Shown here in pieces: positions 19,143-26,798 of a stretch of DNA of 64,000 nt. The stretch lies in assembly GCA_004294225.1 (NCBI GenBank), contig REBA01000012.1, forward strand, positions 62,001-126,000, given 5' to 3'. Source of the stretch: Cytophagales bacterium. GTDB taxonomy: Bacteria; Bacteroidota; Bacteroidia; Cytophagales; Cytophagaceae. How positions within the stretch are numbered: position 1 is the first letter of the stretch; every line of letters starts with the position of its first letter. The translations under genes and the position numbers were made by a program. Below the pieces are notes generated by a model. That model did no database searches, was not told the DNA's origin, and saw only the letters and a list, made by a program, of their open reading frames with translations.

Positions 19143-19177
19143 AAAAAACCTCTAGAAAATCTTTTATTTCCCAGAGG
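19141..19177 (-). terminator. Intrinsic terminator of the small coiled-coil gene
   Basis: CCTCT at 19149-19153 pairs with AGAGG at 19173-19177 (with a G-C extension past one mismatch). On the minus strand the stem is followed by nine T residues (19149-19141 region), the layout of an intrinsic terminator for the gene ending at 19189. It lies directly after the tadA stop, so the T run overlaps that gene's end. Confidence 0.6.
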
Positions 19178-19188
19178 CATGATTATTA

Positions 19189-19575
19189 TTACAAAGATTG
19201 CCTACAAAACTTAGAGAATTCAACTTTTAGTTCTGAAAATAGTTTTTCAAAAGTAACGATTTCCTCCTCGTGTTCGGTGTGTGCATTAAACCTAATATGG
19301 TCAGAAGCTACAGTATTTTCTTGAGCTATTAGAGCTAATTCTTTTTCATGATTTTTCTGCTCGTCTAATAAATCATTGAGCTCTTTTAGTTGGATGATAA
19401 ATCTATTTTGAAATTGTTCTACTTTGATTTTAATCTCAATGGCAGTATTCTTTTGAGAGATTTGCTCTAGCCTCTTTTGATAAATTTTTATTTCGTCTTT
19501 ATAAAAATTTAGCTTTGTAGCCCAGAGTTGATGGTCAAAATGGAGCTCGTCCATATGTACAGTTTTAGTTGACAT
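19189..19575 (-). CDS. Hypothetical coiled-coil protein
   Basis: 128 residues, no family recognised. The sequence is highly charged and helical: after an N-terminal MSTKTVHMDELHFDH it has heptad-like runs (EIKIYQKRLEQISQKN, LKELNDLLDEQKNHEKEL) and no signal peptide or membrane helix. A cytoplasmic antiparallel or dimeric coiled coil is likely. It stands alone with its own terminator between tadA and the site-2 protease gene. No function can be assigned. Confidence 0.75.
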   Translation of the reverse strand: MSTKTVHMDELHFDHQLWATKLNFYKDEIKIYQKRLEQISQKNTAIEIKIKVEQFQNRFIIQLKELNDLLDEQKNHEKELALIAQENTVASDHIRFNAHTEHEEEIVTFEKLFSELKVEFSKFCRQSL

Positions 19576-19675
19576 AAATATTAGGTTTAAGTTTGTATAC
19601 TATTTTATACAAAAGAATACATCAAATGGTGTAGATTTAATGATTTAGGTCAATAACAAGTATGGCTTTTGTCAG

Positions 19676-20878
19676 TTAACGGCTTACATATTCAATTATA
19701 ATAGGCTGAGGGCTAAAACACAATATAAAAATAATTAAGGACGACCAACCTAAAATTTTTCTTTTCCAATCCAATGGAGTTTCGTCGGGTGAAGGAGGAT
19801 GATAGATGCCAAGAAACCTTCCCAAGAGAAAAGCAAATACCCACCATTGCTCGAAGCCTTTGAAACTTGGGTAAAAGTATAAAGTAAAGTATTGTAAGCT
19901 AAATACAATTACCGCTATCATTAGATTAGTACTGAATTTTTTAGATATTCCCGAAAAAATCAGGGTGAGAAAAAGCAAGTAAAGAGGAGCAAAGCTGAGC
20001 ATATCATCAGCAGAAGCCATGGGCTTGAGTTCAAAACTTTCTTTTAAAAAATCTATTGTGGCGAGGTACACAAAAATACCAAAAATATAAGGGACAATTC
20101 TTCTTTGCCATTTGCTTCCTATCATTCCATAAAGCACATGCCCACCATCTAGCTGACCAATGGGCAATAGATTTAATGCTGTAAAAAATAAGGCAAGAAA
20201 CCCTGCAAATAAGAAAGGATAATGAAAAAGCTCAAATTTATTAGGAATCCATTCGGGGCGATTGCTTATAAATTTCTCGAAGATATAAAACATTAGATTT
20301 GAACCTGTAGATATGATTTGATATTCATTTTTTGGTATAAATTTTATGTTTTTTTGTACAGAGTAGATAGAATCTTCAGCTCTTAGGTGTTGGTAGGTAT
20401 AAACTGTTTTGTCATACTCTAAGCCATATTGTTCATAATTGGGATGAATACCATATACATATTCTGGGTTAGGCAAATGAGTAAAGCCATACCATAGCAA
20501 TAATACAGCAGCCACAAAACCTGCCAATGGTCCAGCTATTCCTACATCAAACACTATTTTCTTGGAGTGCATAATACTTTTAATTTTTATAAATGCACCC
20601 ATAGTACCTATAGAAGGGATGTAGGGAAAATAGAATGGAATGTAGTAGGGGAGGGTTACTTTTAGTTGATAATATTTTGCAGTAAGGTAATGCCCAAATT
20701 CATGTACCGTAAGAATTCCTATAAAAGGAATAGAATACCAAAGTCCGTTTTGAAAATATTTCCATAAACTATCTGCATGAAGTCCTATCCAATCAGCTCC
20801 AGCCATGGTAGTTGTAGCTAAAGTAAGAACAAATAAACCGACATGAATAAGAGATTTCTTTAAAATATTTGATAACAT
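19676..20878 (-). CDS. Site-2 protease family membrane metalloprotease (M50)
   Basis: 400 residues. The zinc motif HEFGH is at 59-63 inside a membrane helix, and the second metal ligand is the aspartate in LPIGQLDGGHVLYGM near 245. About eight hydrophobic segments are seen, with a periplasmic-type insert at about 140-215. There is no PDZ domain, so this is not RseP; it belongs to the M50B-like group found in bacteria and plants. Substrates are unknown. ATG at 20878. Confidence 0.88.
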   Translation of the reverse strand: MLSNILKKSLIHVGLFVLTLATTTMAGADWIGLHADSLWKYFQNGLWYSIPFIGILTVHEFGHYLTAKYYQLKVTLPYYIPFYFPYIPSIGTMGAFIKIKSIMHSKKIVFDVGIAGPLAGFVAAVLLLWYGFTHLPNPEYVYGIHPNYEQYGLEYDKTVYTYQHLRAEDSIYSVQKNIKFIPKNEYQIISTGSNLMFYIFEKFISNRPEWIPNKFELFHYPFLFAGFLALFFTALNLLPIGQLDGGHVLYGMIGSKWQRRIVPYIFGIFVYLATIDFLKESFELKPMASADDMLSFAPLYLLFLTLIFSGISKKFSTNLMIAVIVFSLQYFTLYFYPSFKGFEQWWVFAFLLGRFLGIYHPPSPDETPLDWKRKILGWSSLIIFILCFSPQPIIIEYVSR

Positions 20879-20889
20879 TCCACAAAAAG

Positions 20890-20921
20890 TTTGGCTATTT
20901 CAATGCAAATATGTAGAATTG
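20890..20921 (+). promoter_or_regulatory. Possible promoter of the tRNA gene
   Basis: TTTG at 20890-20893 is followed after 20 bases by TAGAATTG (20914-20921), one mismatch from the Bacteroidota -7 consensus TAnnTTTG. Transcription would start about 35-40 bases before the tRNA. The spacing is right but the -7 element is imperfect. Confidence 0.4.
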
Positions 20922-20964
20922 CACTCCCAAATTCAAAATAAACAACAAATGCTTGTTTTGAATA

Positions 20965-21038
20965 GGGCCCTTAGCTCATTCGGTTAGAGCACCTGACTCA
21001 TAATCAGGTGGTGGTTGGTTCGATTCCAACAGGGCCCA
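20965..21038 (+). tRNA. tRNA with CAT anticodon, probably tRNA-Ile2 (lysidine-modified)
   Basis: 74 bases fold into a full cloverleaf: acceptor GGGCCCT pairs with AGGGCCC, the D-arm is GCTC/GAGC, the anticodon stem CCTGA/TCAGG closes a CTCATAA loop, and the T-arm is TTGG/CCAA around TTCGATT. The discriminator is A and CCA is not encoded. The anticodon is CAT. The C4-G69 and C5-G68 pairs in the acceptor fit the TilS recognition pattern of tRNA-Ile2 better than elongator tRNA-Met, but Met is not excluded. Confidence 0.93.
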
Positions 21039-21041
21039 CTT

Positions 21042-21085
21042 AAAAAAGAATCAACAAGTATCTTTTTCTTGTTGATTCTTTTTTT
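21042..21085 (+). terminator. Intrinsic terminator after the tRNA
   Basis: AAAAAAGAATCAACAAG (21042-21058) and its exact reverse complement starting at 21068 form a 17-bp stem around a 9-nt loop, running into a T tract to about 21085. It begins four bases after the tRNA. Confidence 0.85.
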
Positions 21086-21219
21086 GTTAGTATATCCTAG
21101 AAAGACCGCTTATTTTCCAACCAAACCTCTTCGTTATTTATCAAACACTCATTATAGCTATACCAAACTAAAAAAATAGTAGTATAAAAATTATATATGT
21201 ATATATATATATATATTCG

Positions 21220-21227
21220 TATATTTG
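21220..21227 (+). promoter_or_regulatory. -7 promoter element before the cytolysin-like fragment
   Basis: TATATTTG fits TAnnTTTG exactly and lies 24 bases before the ATG at 21251. It follows a run of alternating TA dinucleotides (about 21191-21217). No good -33 TTTG is seen at the right distance. Confidence 0.4.
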
Positions 21228-21250
21228 AGAAATATAATTATTAAATCGCT

Positions 21251-21796
21251 ATGATACGAAAATTACTTTTTATTGGCTTGGTGCTTTCATTACAACTATC
21301 GTGTAAGAAGAAACCAGAAGAAAAATTAGAACCAACTCAAGACACCTCAGTTCCCATTGATGACTTTGTAAAAAAAGCTCCAGAACCTGTGCAGGCAAAT
21401 CTCAGAGATTCCAGTACTGTAGGGGATGCTATTATCGAAAAAACTACTGGTTATATCTGTACCACTAGAAAAATAGCAAAAAGTACAGGGTATAACGAGC
21501 AAATTATTATGAATCCTCAAACGGACGTAATCTTCCCAGGCTCATTGATAGATGGTAATTCGGTAGTTAGTGGCTCTTATACCCCTATTAACATAGCTAG
21601 AGCACCTCTAACTATATCTACCAATATGGATAACCTTATAGGAGAAAAAAGCACTCAAGTTGCCAATCCTACTTTATCAGGGGTAAGAGAAGGAATTAGC
21701 AAACTGCTTAATAAAGGTCAGGATGGAAATACAGCAGCTTGTATGAGCTTTGAATACATAGAAGTAAATCACAGCAGCAAAATAGAACTAAGGTAA
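21251..21796 (+). pseudogene. Truncated thiol-activated-cytolysin-like lipoprotein (N-terminal part only)
   Basis: 181 residues with a lipoprotein-type signal peptide ending at C18 (SCKKK). From about residue 90 the sequence reads like the first domain of the thiol-activated (cholesterol-dependent) cytolysin family: DVIFPGSLIDGNSVVSGSYT, then PINIARAPLTIS and VANPTLSGVREGISKLL. Family members are about 450-500 residues and carry a membrane-piercing domain and a Trp-rich C-terminal domain. Here the frame stops right after SSKIELR, and no continuation is found downstream in any frame. It is either a broken gene or a short derivative still expressed from the -7 element upstream. Family assignment is by recalled motif, not by search. 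Confidence 0.65.
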
Positions 21797-21992
21797 ACGA
21801 GCAAAGCCCACCCAAGGGTGCGGATTAACACGATGTGGCGGAATAAATAAGAAACTATGTGCAAAGCACACCTTACCGCCACGCCACTAGACCCCATTCC
21901 CGTTAAGCTTCTATGAGTAAAAATTACTTTCAATATTAGGAGCGTGTTGATTAATTTTTTTGTATTTTAGAGCTTGAATCCCAGAAGAGAAA
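21797..21992. other. GC-richer structured non-coding segment at the island junction
   Basis: About 200 bases without a gene, richer in G and C than the flanks. GTGGCGG (21835-21841) pairs with CCGCCAC (21876-21882), extended inward by TAAG/CTTA, and inside lies TGTGC-AAA-GCACA (21859-21871), giving a nested hairpin. It sits between the broken cytolysin-like gene and the RHS fragment, so it may mark a recombination boundary or part of a small mobile element. Confidence 0.5.
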
Positions 21993-22148
21993 ATGCAATT
22001 TTTTTCAACAACGACACATAAAAAACAGGTATGCGGACTAAAAAACGGCATAAACTATTACGCATTCGGGATGCTCATGCCGGGAAGACAATACAATAGT
22101 GGAGATTATAATACGGCTACAATGGAAAATTTAGAGATGACGAGGTAA
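21993..22148 (+). pseudogene. RHS repeat-associated core, 5' fragment before a frameshift
   Basis: From the ATG at 21993 the frame reads KNGINYYAFGMLMPGRQYN, the well-known RHS core start, up to SGDY at 22109. The bases at 22110-22111 give only two of the three needed for the usual next residue, after which the RHS frame (YGYNGKFRDDEVSGSGNH) continues in the +1 shifted frame, the one used by the following coding region. The original frame ends at TAA 22146-22148. A one-base deletion explains it. The main body of an RHS protein (YD repeats) is absent upstream. Confidence 0.8.
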
Positions 22149-22249
22149 GTGGTAGCGGAAATCATTTAGATTATGGAGCCAGAGGAAGAGACCCAAGGTT
22201 AGGTGGTGGTTGGTGGTCTACAGATCCTTTAGCAAGAAAGCGTAGTTGG

Positions 22250-22951
22250 ATGTCCCCTTATAATTTTGTACAGAATAGTCCAATTAATCGAGTTGATCCA
22301 ACGGGAATGATTGATGAATTTGTAGAGATGGTGAATAATGATGGAACATCTACAAAAACAAAGGTTAGTGATTTGGGTGGTGATAAGGTTGATTTTACTC
22401 ATGTTAAGGGTGGGGAGCATGATGGTCAAACTCGCATTGAGAGCCGAGTTACAGGTAAAGCAGTTTATACGGCTTCATCGAAAGGTCTTGAAGGATATAC
22501 ACAAAGACCCCTGGGCACAAATTGGAGTTCCATTTTTAAAGAGTTTTCCGATGGAACTGGACCCGAAAATAGTCTAATAACTAACCCGGGGATGACTCAG
22601 GATATAATGCTTTCACCTCAATTTGGCGAAGCAGCCAAAGCATACATGGCAGGAGGAGCACCTGATATAATGGGCTATAACTCATCGTTTGGAATATCTG
22701 GTGCTATTAAAAGTGGAAGTAATATGACTGCTCAAATGATTGGAAAATCTAGATATAGCTTTTATAACGTTGGCGATCAATTAGTAATTACCGTTATGGA
22801 TAGTAAGTCAATAATGTCCTATTCTTTAAATCCATTGGTTAAAATATTGCCTGATAGTTGGGTAAATAAAGATAGAAATGGCACTGACATAATTCCTGAG
22901 AGTACTACTAATCAGACTTACCTAATGATATTGCCACTTAAAAAGAAATAA
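22250..22951 (+). CDS. Orphan RHS core end with unrecognised C-terminal (toxin-type) tip
   Basis: 233 residues from ATG 22250; the same frame is open back to 22112 and contains DYGARGRDPRLGGGWWSTDP and then LARKRSWMSPYNFVQNSP, and the INRVDPTGM end of the RHS core, after which polymorphic toxins switch to a variable tip. The tip (about residues 25-233) has no family I recognise. Visible features: a Gly-rich middle, GAIKSGSNMTAQMIGKSRYS, VGDQLVITVMDSKS and a basic C-terminal LKKK; no signal peptide or membrane helix. As an orphan tip lacking the RHS shell it probably is not delivered by itself. A small membrane-anchored gene follows after six bases. Confidence 0.75.
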   Translation: MSPYNFVQNSPINRVDPTGMIDEFVEMVNNDGTSTKTKVSDLGGDKVDFTHVKGGEHDGQTRIESRVTGKAVYTASSKGLEGYTQRPLGTNWSSIFKEFSDGTGPENSLITNPGMTQDIMLSPQFGEAAKAYMAGGAPDIMGYNSSFGISGAIKSGSNMTAQMIGKSRYSFYNVGDQLVITVMDSKSIMSYSLNPLVKILPDSWVNKDRNGTDIIPESTTNQTYLMILPLKKK

Positions 22952-22957
22952 ATAGAA

Positions 22958-23353
22958 ATGAGAAAAATCGTAATACTTGCCTTAATAACTGTAATTATAG
23001 GTATCATATATTTTTTAAGAAAATCAATTAATCCAACTGGAACGTATGTTGCAAAACATAATATTCAGACGAAGGATTCTCTATTTATAAAAAGCGATGG
23101 GACTTATTCTAGATGTATATATCAGAATCATGGAGAATTTCTTTTTAAGAATACTGGAAAATGGACACTAAAAGATCATAGAATTGTTTTTACCGAATAC
23201 TTTCCTAATGATGACAGAAAATACAGGGAAGGATATAATTTTCACAGTGTTCTAATGACTTATTCTTTTCCATTGGAGAAGTCATTTGGTAGAGTTGTTT
23301 TTGATTACGATCAAACTACTGGAAAATATAGATTCTATAAATTATTATGGTAG
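22958..23353 (+). CDS. Small membrane-anchored protein, candidate immunity protein of the RHS tip
   Basis: 131 residues. An N-terminal membrane helix (about 4-20, IVILALITVIIGIIYFL) is followed by a soluble domain of mostly beta character with GTYVAK, SDGTYSRC, GKWTLKDHRIVF and VVFDYDQTTGKY, which resembles a small lipocalin-like or META-like barrel but matches no family I can name. It starts six bases after the RHS tip stop, the usual place for a cognate immunity gene. The helix would hold the domain at the inner membrane, facing the periplasm. Function is inferred from position only. Confidence 0.6.
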   Translation: MRKIVILALITVIIGIIYFLRKSINPTGTYVAKHNIQTKDSLFIKSDGTYSRCIYQNHGEFLFKNTGKWTLKDHRIVFTEYFPNDDRKYREGYNFHSVLMTYSFPLEKSFGRVVFDYDQTTGKYRFYKLLW

Positions 23354-23511
23354 TATTTATCAATCCCCCCCTCTAGCCCTCGAGTTCGCCGTAGCCTCTG
23401 CTAGCGCTGACATCCGTCGGTGCTGATATATTAAGGGCGTCCGTCTGTTATTTGAATTAAATTGTTTTTTTGGTTTGCATGTGGGCAGGTAATAGCGTAC
23501 AGCCCCACCTC

Positions 23512-24411
23512 TCATTGCTTTTTATAAGTAGCTATAACACTTAAACCATCTTTAGTAAATAGCGGAAGCTGTTTGATAAGGAATCTAGTGGCGAATGCTA
23601 AAGGTCTGGCAAGTCTAGCACCAAGTAGTTTGCTGAGCCACAAATTATACATCATTCCTTTGTTGATTTTATTGGTTGGCTGATTTTCGATACGTACAAT
23701 TTCCAATGAAAATATTTTTTCTAAATAATGCAGTGCTTTGTGGTTCCACAATAACATGTGGTGTGGGGGTAGGTTTAGGGTATGGTAAGTATCGTTTTTA
23801 AAAAAATAAGAATCGTTGTTAGGTACACCAATAAACAATAAACCACCTTTTTTTAGACATTTTAGGGTGTCGTTGATAAAATCTTCAACATTATTGAGAT
23901 GCTCAAATAATTGAAAGGCACAGATAATGTCATAGTGGTCTGGATATTGGACCGAGTGCTCTTTAATGGTTTCGACAGAAATGTTCAAGCCTTGTTTGAT
24001 GCCTTGTGCTTGAGCAACAGGATTAAAATCCAATCCTCTAGCATAAGGTGTTTTTTCTTTTACCTTTTTTAGAAATTGGCCATTCCCACAGCCAATTTCT
24101 AAAACTTTATCATTTTGTTGAATCAACCGATATGCTTGTTCGTGTTCCCATTTCCAGGGATTGTAATAACCTTTGTAGTCTTGAGCTAGATCGGCATAGA
24201 ATTTTCCATCACTTACCGTTGAGAAGGGATAGTAAAATTTTAATCCTGAGTCTAGGCATTCATAAATTGCCAGTTCATCAACACCTTCAAAGAATCTCGA
24301 TACCTCTATATTAAATTGATTGAAGTATTGTGCTTTTATTCTATTTATATCTAAAGTTTTGATTTTTGAAACCTTGTTTTTGTTGGTGAGCGGAGAATAC
24401 ACATTTTCCAT
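23512..24411 (-). CDS. Class I SAM-dependent methyltransferase
   Basis: 299 residues. The SAM-binding motif is KVLEIGCGNGQFLKKV (near 107-122), followed by the acidic end of strand 2 (GLDFNP) and YDIICAFQLFEHLNN with the post-motif region, then LKKGGLLFIGVPN. This is the UbiE/Coq5-like methyltransferase fold of the type often linked to O-antigen or glycan modification. The N-terminal 90 residues are less usual (CLDSGLKFYYPFS) and may bind the acceptor. The substrate is unknown. Confidence 0.85.
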   Translation of the reverse strand: MENVYSPLTNKNKVSKIKTLDINRIKAQYFNQFNIEVSRFFEGVDELAIYECLDSGLKFYYPFSTVSDGKFYADLAQDYKGYYNPWKWEHEQAYRLIQQNDKVLEIGCGNGQFLKKVKEKTPYARGLDFNPVAQAQGIKQGLNISVETIKEHSVQYPDHYDIICAFQLFEHLNNVEDFINDTLKCLKKGGLLFIGVPNNDSYFFKNDTYHTLNLPPHHMLLWNHKALHYLEKIFSLEIVRIENQPTNKINKGMMYNLWLSKLLGARLARPLAFATRFLIKQLPLFTKDGLSVIATYKKQ

Positions 24412-24499
24412 AATCTATTTTTATTGTATTGAATTCAACTGGGTTTTTATTTAATTCTTCTTAAATAAAAAGAAGTAAGAAAAAATAGGAATGAATTGA

Positions 24500-26575
24500 T
24501 CATCGAATAAGCTCAAATTCTACCCTTCTATTGAGGTGTTTGTCTTCTTCGCTTTGTTCTTCTTGGACGATTTTTTTTGAGCTACCAAAGCCTTGTGCTT
24601 GTATTCTAGCTTTGTCTATATTGCCTTTTTTTATAATATAATTCCTAATCGCTTCAGCACGTTTCTGAGAAAGCTTTAAATTAAATTCCTCATTACCGTC
24701 GGAGTCTGTATGGCCTGAAATCTTGAGTTTAAACATAGGGTGATCAACCATAAAATCTACTACCTTGTTTAAATCTTTTTCCATTTCGGTTTTAATCTCT
24801 GCTTTATTTCCCTCAAATTCTAAAGTCTGAAACTCCCATTTATTATATTTTATAGAAGGCGTTACTTGGTTGATAGAAGTATCTTTGGTAAGGTGCAATT
24901 TTTCTTCTATTCTAAAAAAATCATCTCCTTGAAGTACGAGCAAATAATCATTATTTTTAATTAAATCAAATTCGTAGGATCCATCGTCTCTGATAAATTT
25001 GGGGGCTACTTCTATGCCATTGGTAAGGTCTATAATAGATACTATGCCTTTAAAGGGTTCGCCTGTGGTAGAATCTTTAAGCGACCCAGAAAGCTTGGTA
25101 TATGCGGTAGGCTGGGCTTCCATGGGAAGGGGAAAAGAGAATAGTTCATGATTTTTTGAGCCTTCTTCTTCTGTTTTGGAATAGAATAAGTCTTTGGATT
25201 CGTAGTCGATGGTGAAATACATTTCATCTCCTTTACCATTAACCAGTGGTCCTACGTTATAGGGCTCTTGGTATCCGTTGCCCAAGATTTTGGATTTGTA
25301 AATGTCAAATGTTCGATAAATAAATTGATTGGTATCTAATTGTCCGAAGTTGTTTAATTGACCATTCGAGCTAAAATATAATATGTCGTGAGAAGGATGA
25401 TAAAAGGGACTAACTTCATTTCCCCTAGTATTGATAACAGGACCAAGGTTTTTTGCCATCCTCCATTTTTTCTTTTCTTTGTCAAAAGTAGAATAGTAAA
25501 TATCCGACATTCCGAAGCCTCCCAATCTATCAGAAGCAAAAAATAAAGTATCTTCTCCTCTAGATAAAGTTGGTTGTGAATCCCAAGATTTGGTATTGAT
25601 ATTAGGGCCTAAATTTTCGGCTTCTGACCAAGTGCTATCATCACCATCAACCATAAGCTTACTCATAAATATATCACAACTGCCTAATACATCTTCACAT
25701 TCAAATTGATGGTCTAAAACTTTACACCTTGTGAAATATAGCGTCATGCCGTCTCTAGAGAGACAGGCCGAACCCTCATTGCACCCTGTGTTGATTACTC
25801 TAGCAAAAGGCTGTGCTTCATCCCAAAAACCGCTGTAATTGATACTGAAGTACAAGTCTTCATTTTCTCTAAACGATAATTTGTTATCAGTAAGTACTTT
25901 TCTTCTTTTGGTATAGATTAATTTTCTACCATTGACATCCATTGTAGGTCCGTAATCAGGATATTTTGGGTCGTTTATCATTTCTCCCATATTGAGAAAA
26001 ACACTATGTGGTGGAGTTAGGGTATCTACTGCTTTTCGATATTCCACCAATTCATAGTAATATTCTAATGGGACATACTTTTGATTTTCTTGACTAGCTA
26101 TAGTATCAAAATGATGAGCAATTTTTTTTCGGTCTTTCCCCAAATGATGCTTAAGCACTAGCTTATACATTGCTTTAGATTTTTCAGGCATGTTCAGCAC
26201 TTCATACAATTGACCGAGCCTCCATAATAAATAAGAATCTTTCTGAAAATTTTCTATTCCAAAACTTCCAACATAATTTTCGAGAAGTGGTAAAGCAATT
26301 ATATAATTTTTTCTCTGCAAGACAGCCTCAATTTGAGCCAACTGCTTTGGATTAGAGTAATAAGGAAGAATATTTATATTGGGAAAAAAGAACTGAAATT
26401 CTCCTCCTACAGAGCTTTGGCGAATATTTTTTTCGTTGGAAAGCGATTTGCCGATATATTTCTTATTCTTTTTATCTTGCCCAATAACTGAACTATAGCA
26501 TCCAATAACGATGATAAAAACAATTAAGTACAGACACTTGCCTTTGAAAGTTATATATTTAGTAAATAAATACAA
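24500..26575 (-). CDS. OmpA-family lipoprotein with PD40 beta-propeller and TPR: PorE-like T9SS component
   Basis: 691 residues. Order seen: lipobox VIGC at 23-26; a TPR-like helical part (about 85-175, ALPLLENYVG, LGQLYEVLNMPEKSKAM); several PD40/WD40-like propeller strands (GMTLYFTRC, GEDTLFFASDRLGGFGMSDI, HDILYFSSNGQ); a carboxypeptidase-regulatory-like domain (about 495-560, DSTTGEPFKGIVSII); and a C-terminal OmpA peptidoglycan-binding domain (GHTDSDGNEEFNLKLSQKRA, then NRRVEFELI). This is the architecture of PorE, which ties the type IX secretion apparatus to peptidoglycan. Many Bacteroidota paralogues share it, so PorE identity is likely, not proven. The first codon is TTG and overlaps a TACTTTTG promoter-like match, so the true start may lie a few codons later. 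Confidence 0.8.
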   Translation of the reverse strand: MYLFTKYITFKGKCLYLIVFIIVIGCYSSVIGQDKKNKKYIGKSLSNEKNIRQSSVGGEFQFFFPNINILPYYSNPKQLAQIEAVLQRKNYIIALPLLENYVGSFGIENFQKDSYLLWRLGQLYEVLNMPEKSKAMYKLVLKHHLGKDRKKIAHHFDTIASQENQKYVPLEYYYELVEYRKAVDTLTPPHSVFLNMGEMINDPKYPDYGPTMDVNGRKLIYTKRRKVLTDNKLSFRENEDLYFSINYSGFWDEAQPFARVINTGCNEGSACLSRDGMTLYFTRCKVLDHQFECEDVLGSCDIFMSKLMVDGDDSTWSEAENLGPNINTKSWDSQPTLSRGEDTLFFASDRLGGFGMSDIYYSTFDKEKKKWRMAKNLGPVINTRGNEVSPFYHPSHDILYFSSNGQLNNFGQLDTNQFIYRTFDIYKSKILGNGYQEPYNVGPLVNGKGDEMYFTIDYESKDLFYSKTEEEGSKNHELFSFPLPMEAQPTAYTKLSGSLKDSTTGEPFKGIVSIIDLTNGIEVAPKFIRDDGSYEFDLIKNNDYLLVLQGDDFFRIEEKLHLTKDTSINQVTPSIKYNKWEFQTLEFEGNKAEIKTEMEKDLNKVVDFMVDHPMFKLKISGHTDSDGNEEFNLKLSQKRAEAIRNYIIKKGNIDKARIQAQGFGSSKKIVQEEQSEEDKHLNRRVEFELIR

Positions 26576-26798
26576 AAGTAAAATATTTGATTATTAATAT
26601 TTAAGCAAAAAAACAATCGCTCTTCGCCATTTAATAGTACATTTTTTTTGTAAAAATATAACATTAGTATCAATATTAAGCAATTAATTAAAAAAAATCT
26701 ATTGGCATAAGTATTGACTATATAAAAAGATTAAAAATTTATTCAACTTTAAAAAATAAAATGCCAATTTGTCTAGTGGTGTTTTATTAATAATTAAC

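Noticed and set aside
21191-21217. TA dinucleotide run as a phase-variation tract
   Set aside because: It is interrupted and lies before the promoter of a probably broken gene; nothing shows that its length matters.
23354-23511. GC-rich stretch after the RHS-linked gene as an RNA gene
   Set aside because: No cloverleaf, rRNA or known ncRNA fold could be seen; it may be decayed coding or mobile DNA.
24451-24478. AT-only hairpin between the methyltransferase and the PorE-like gene
   Set aside because: The 11-bp stem is made only of A and T and has no stable core, so it is weak evidence for a terminator.
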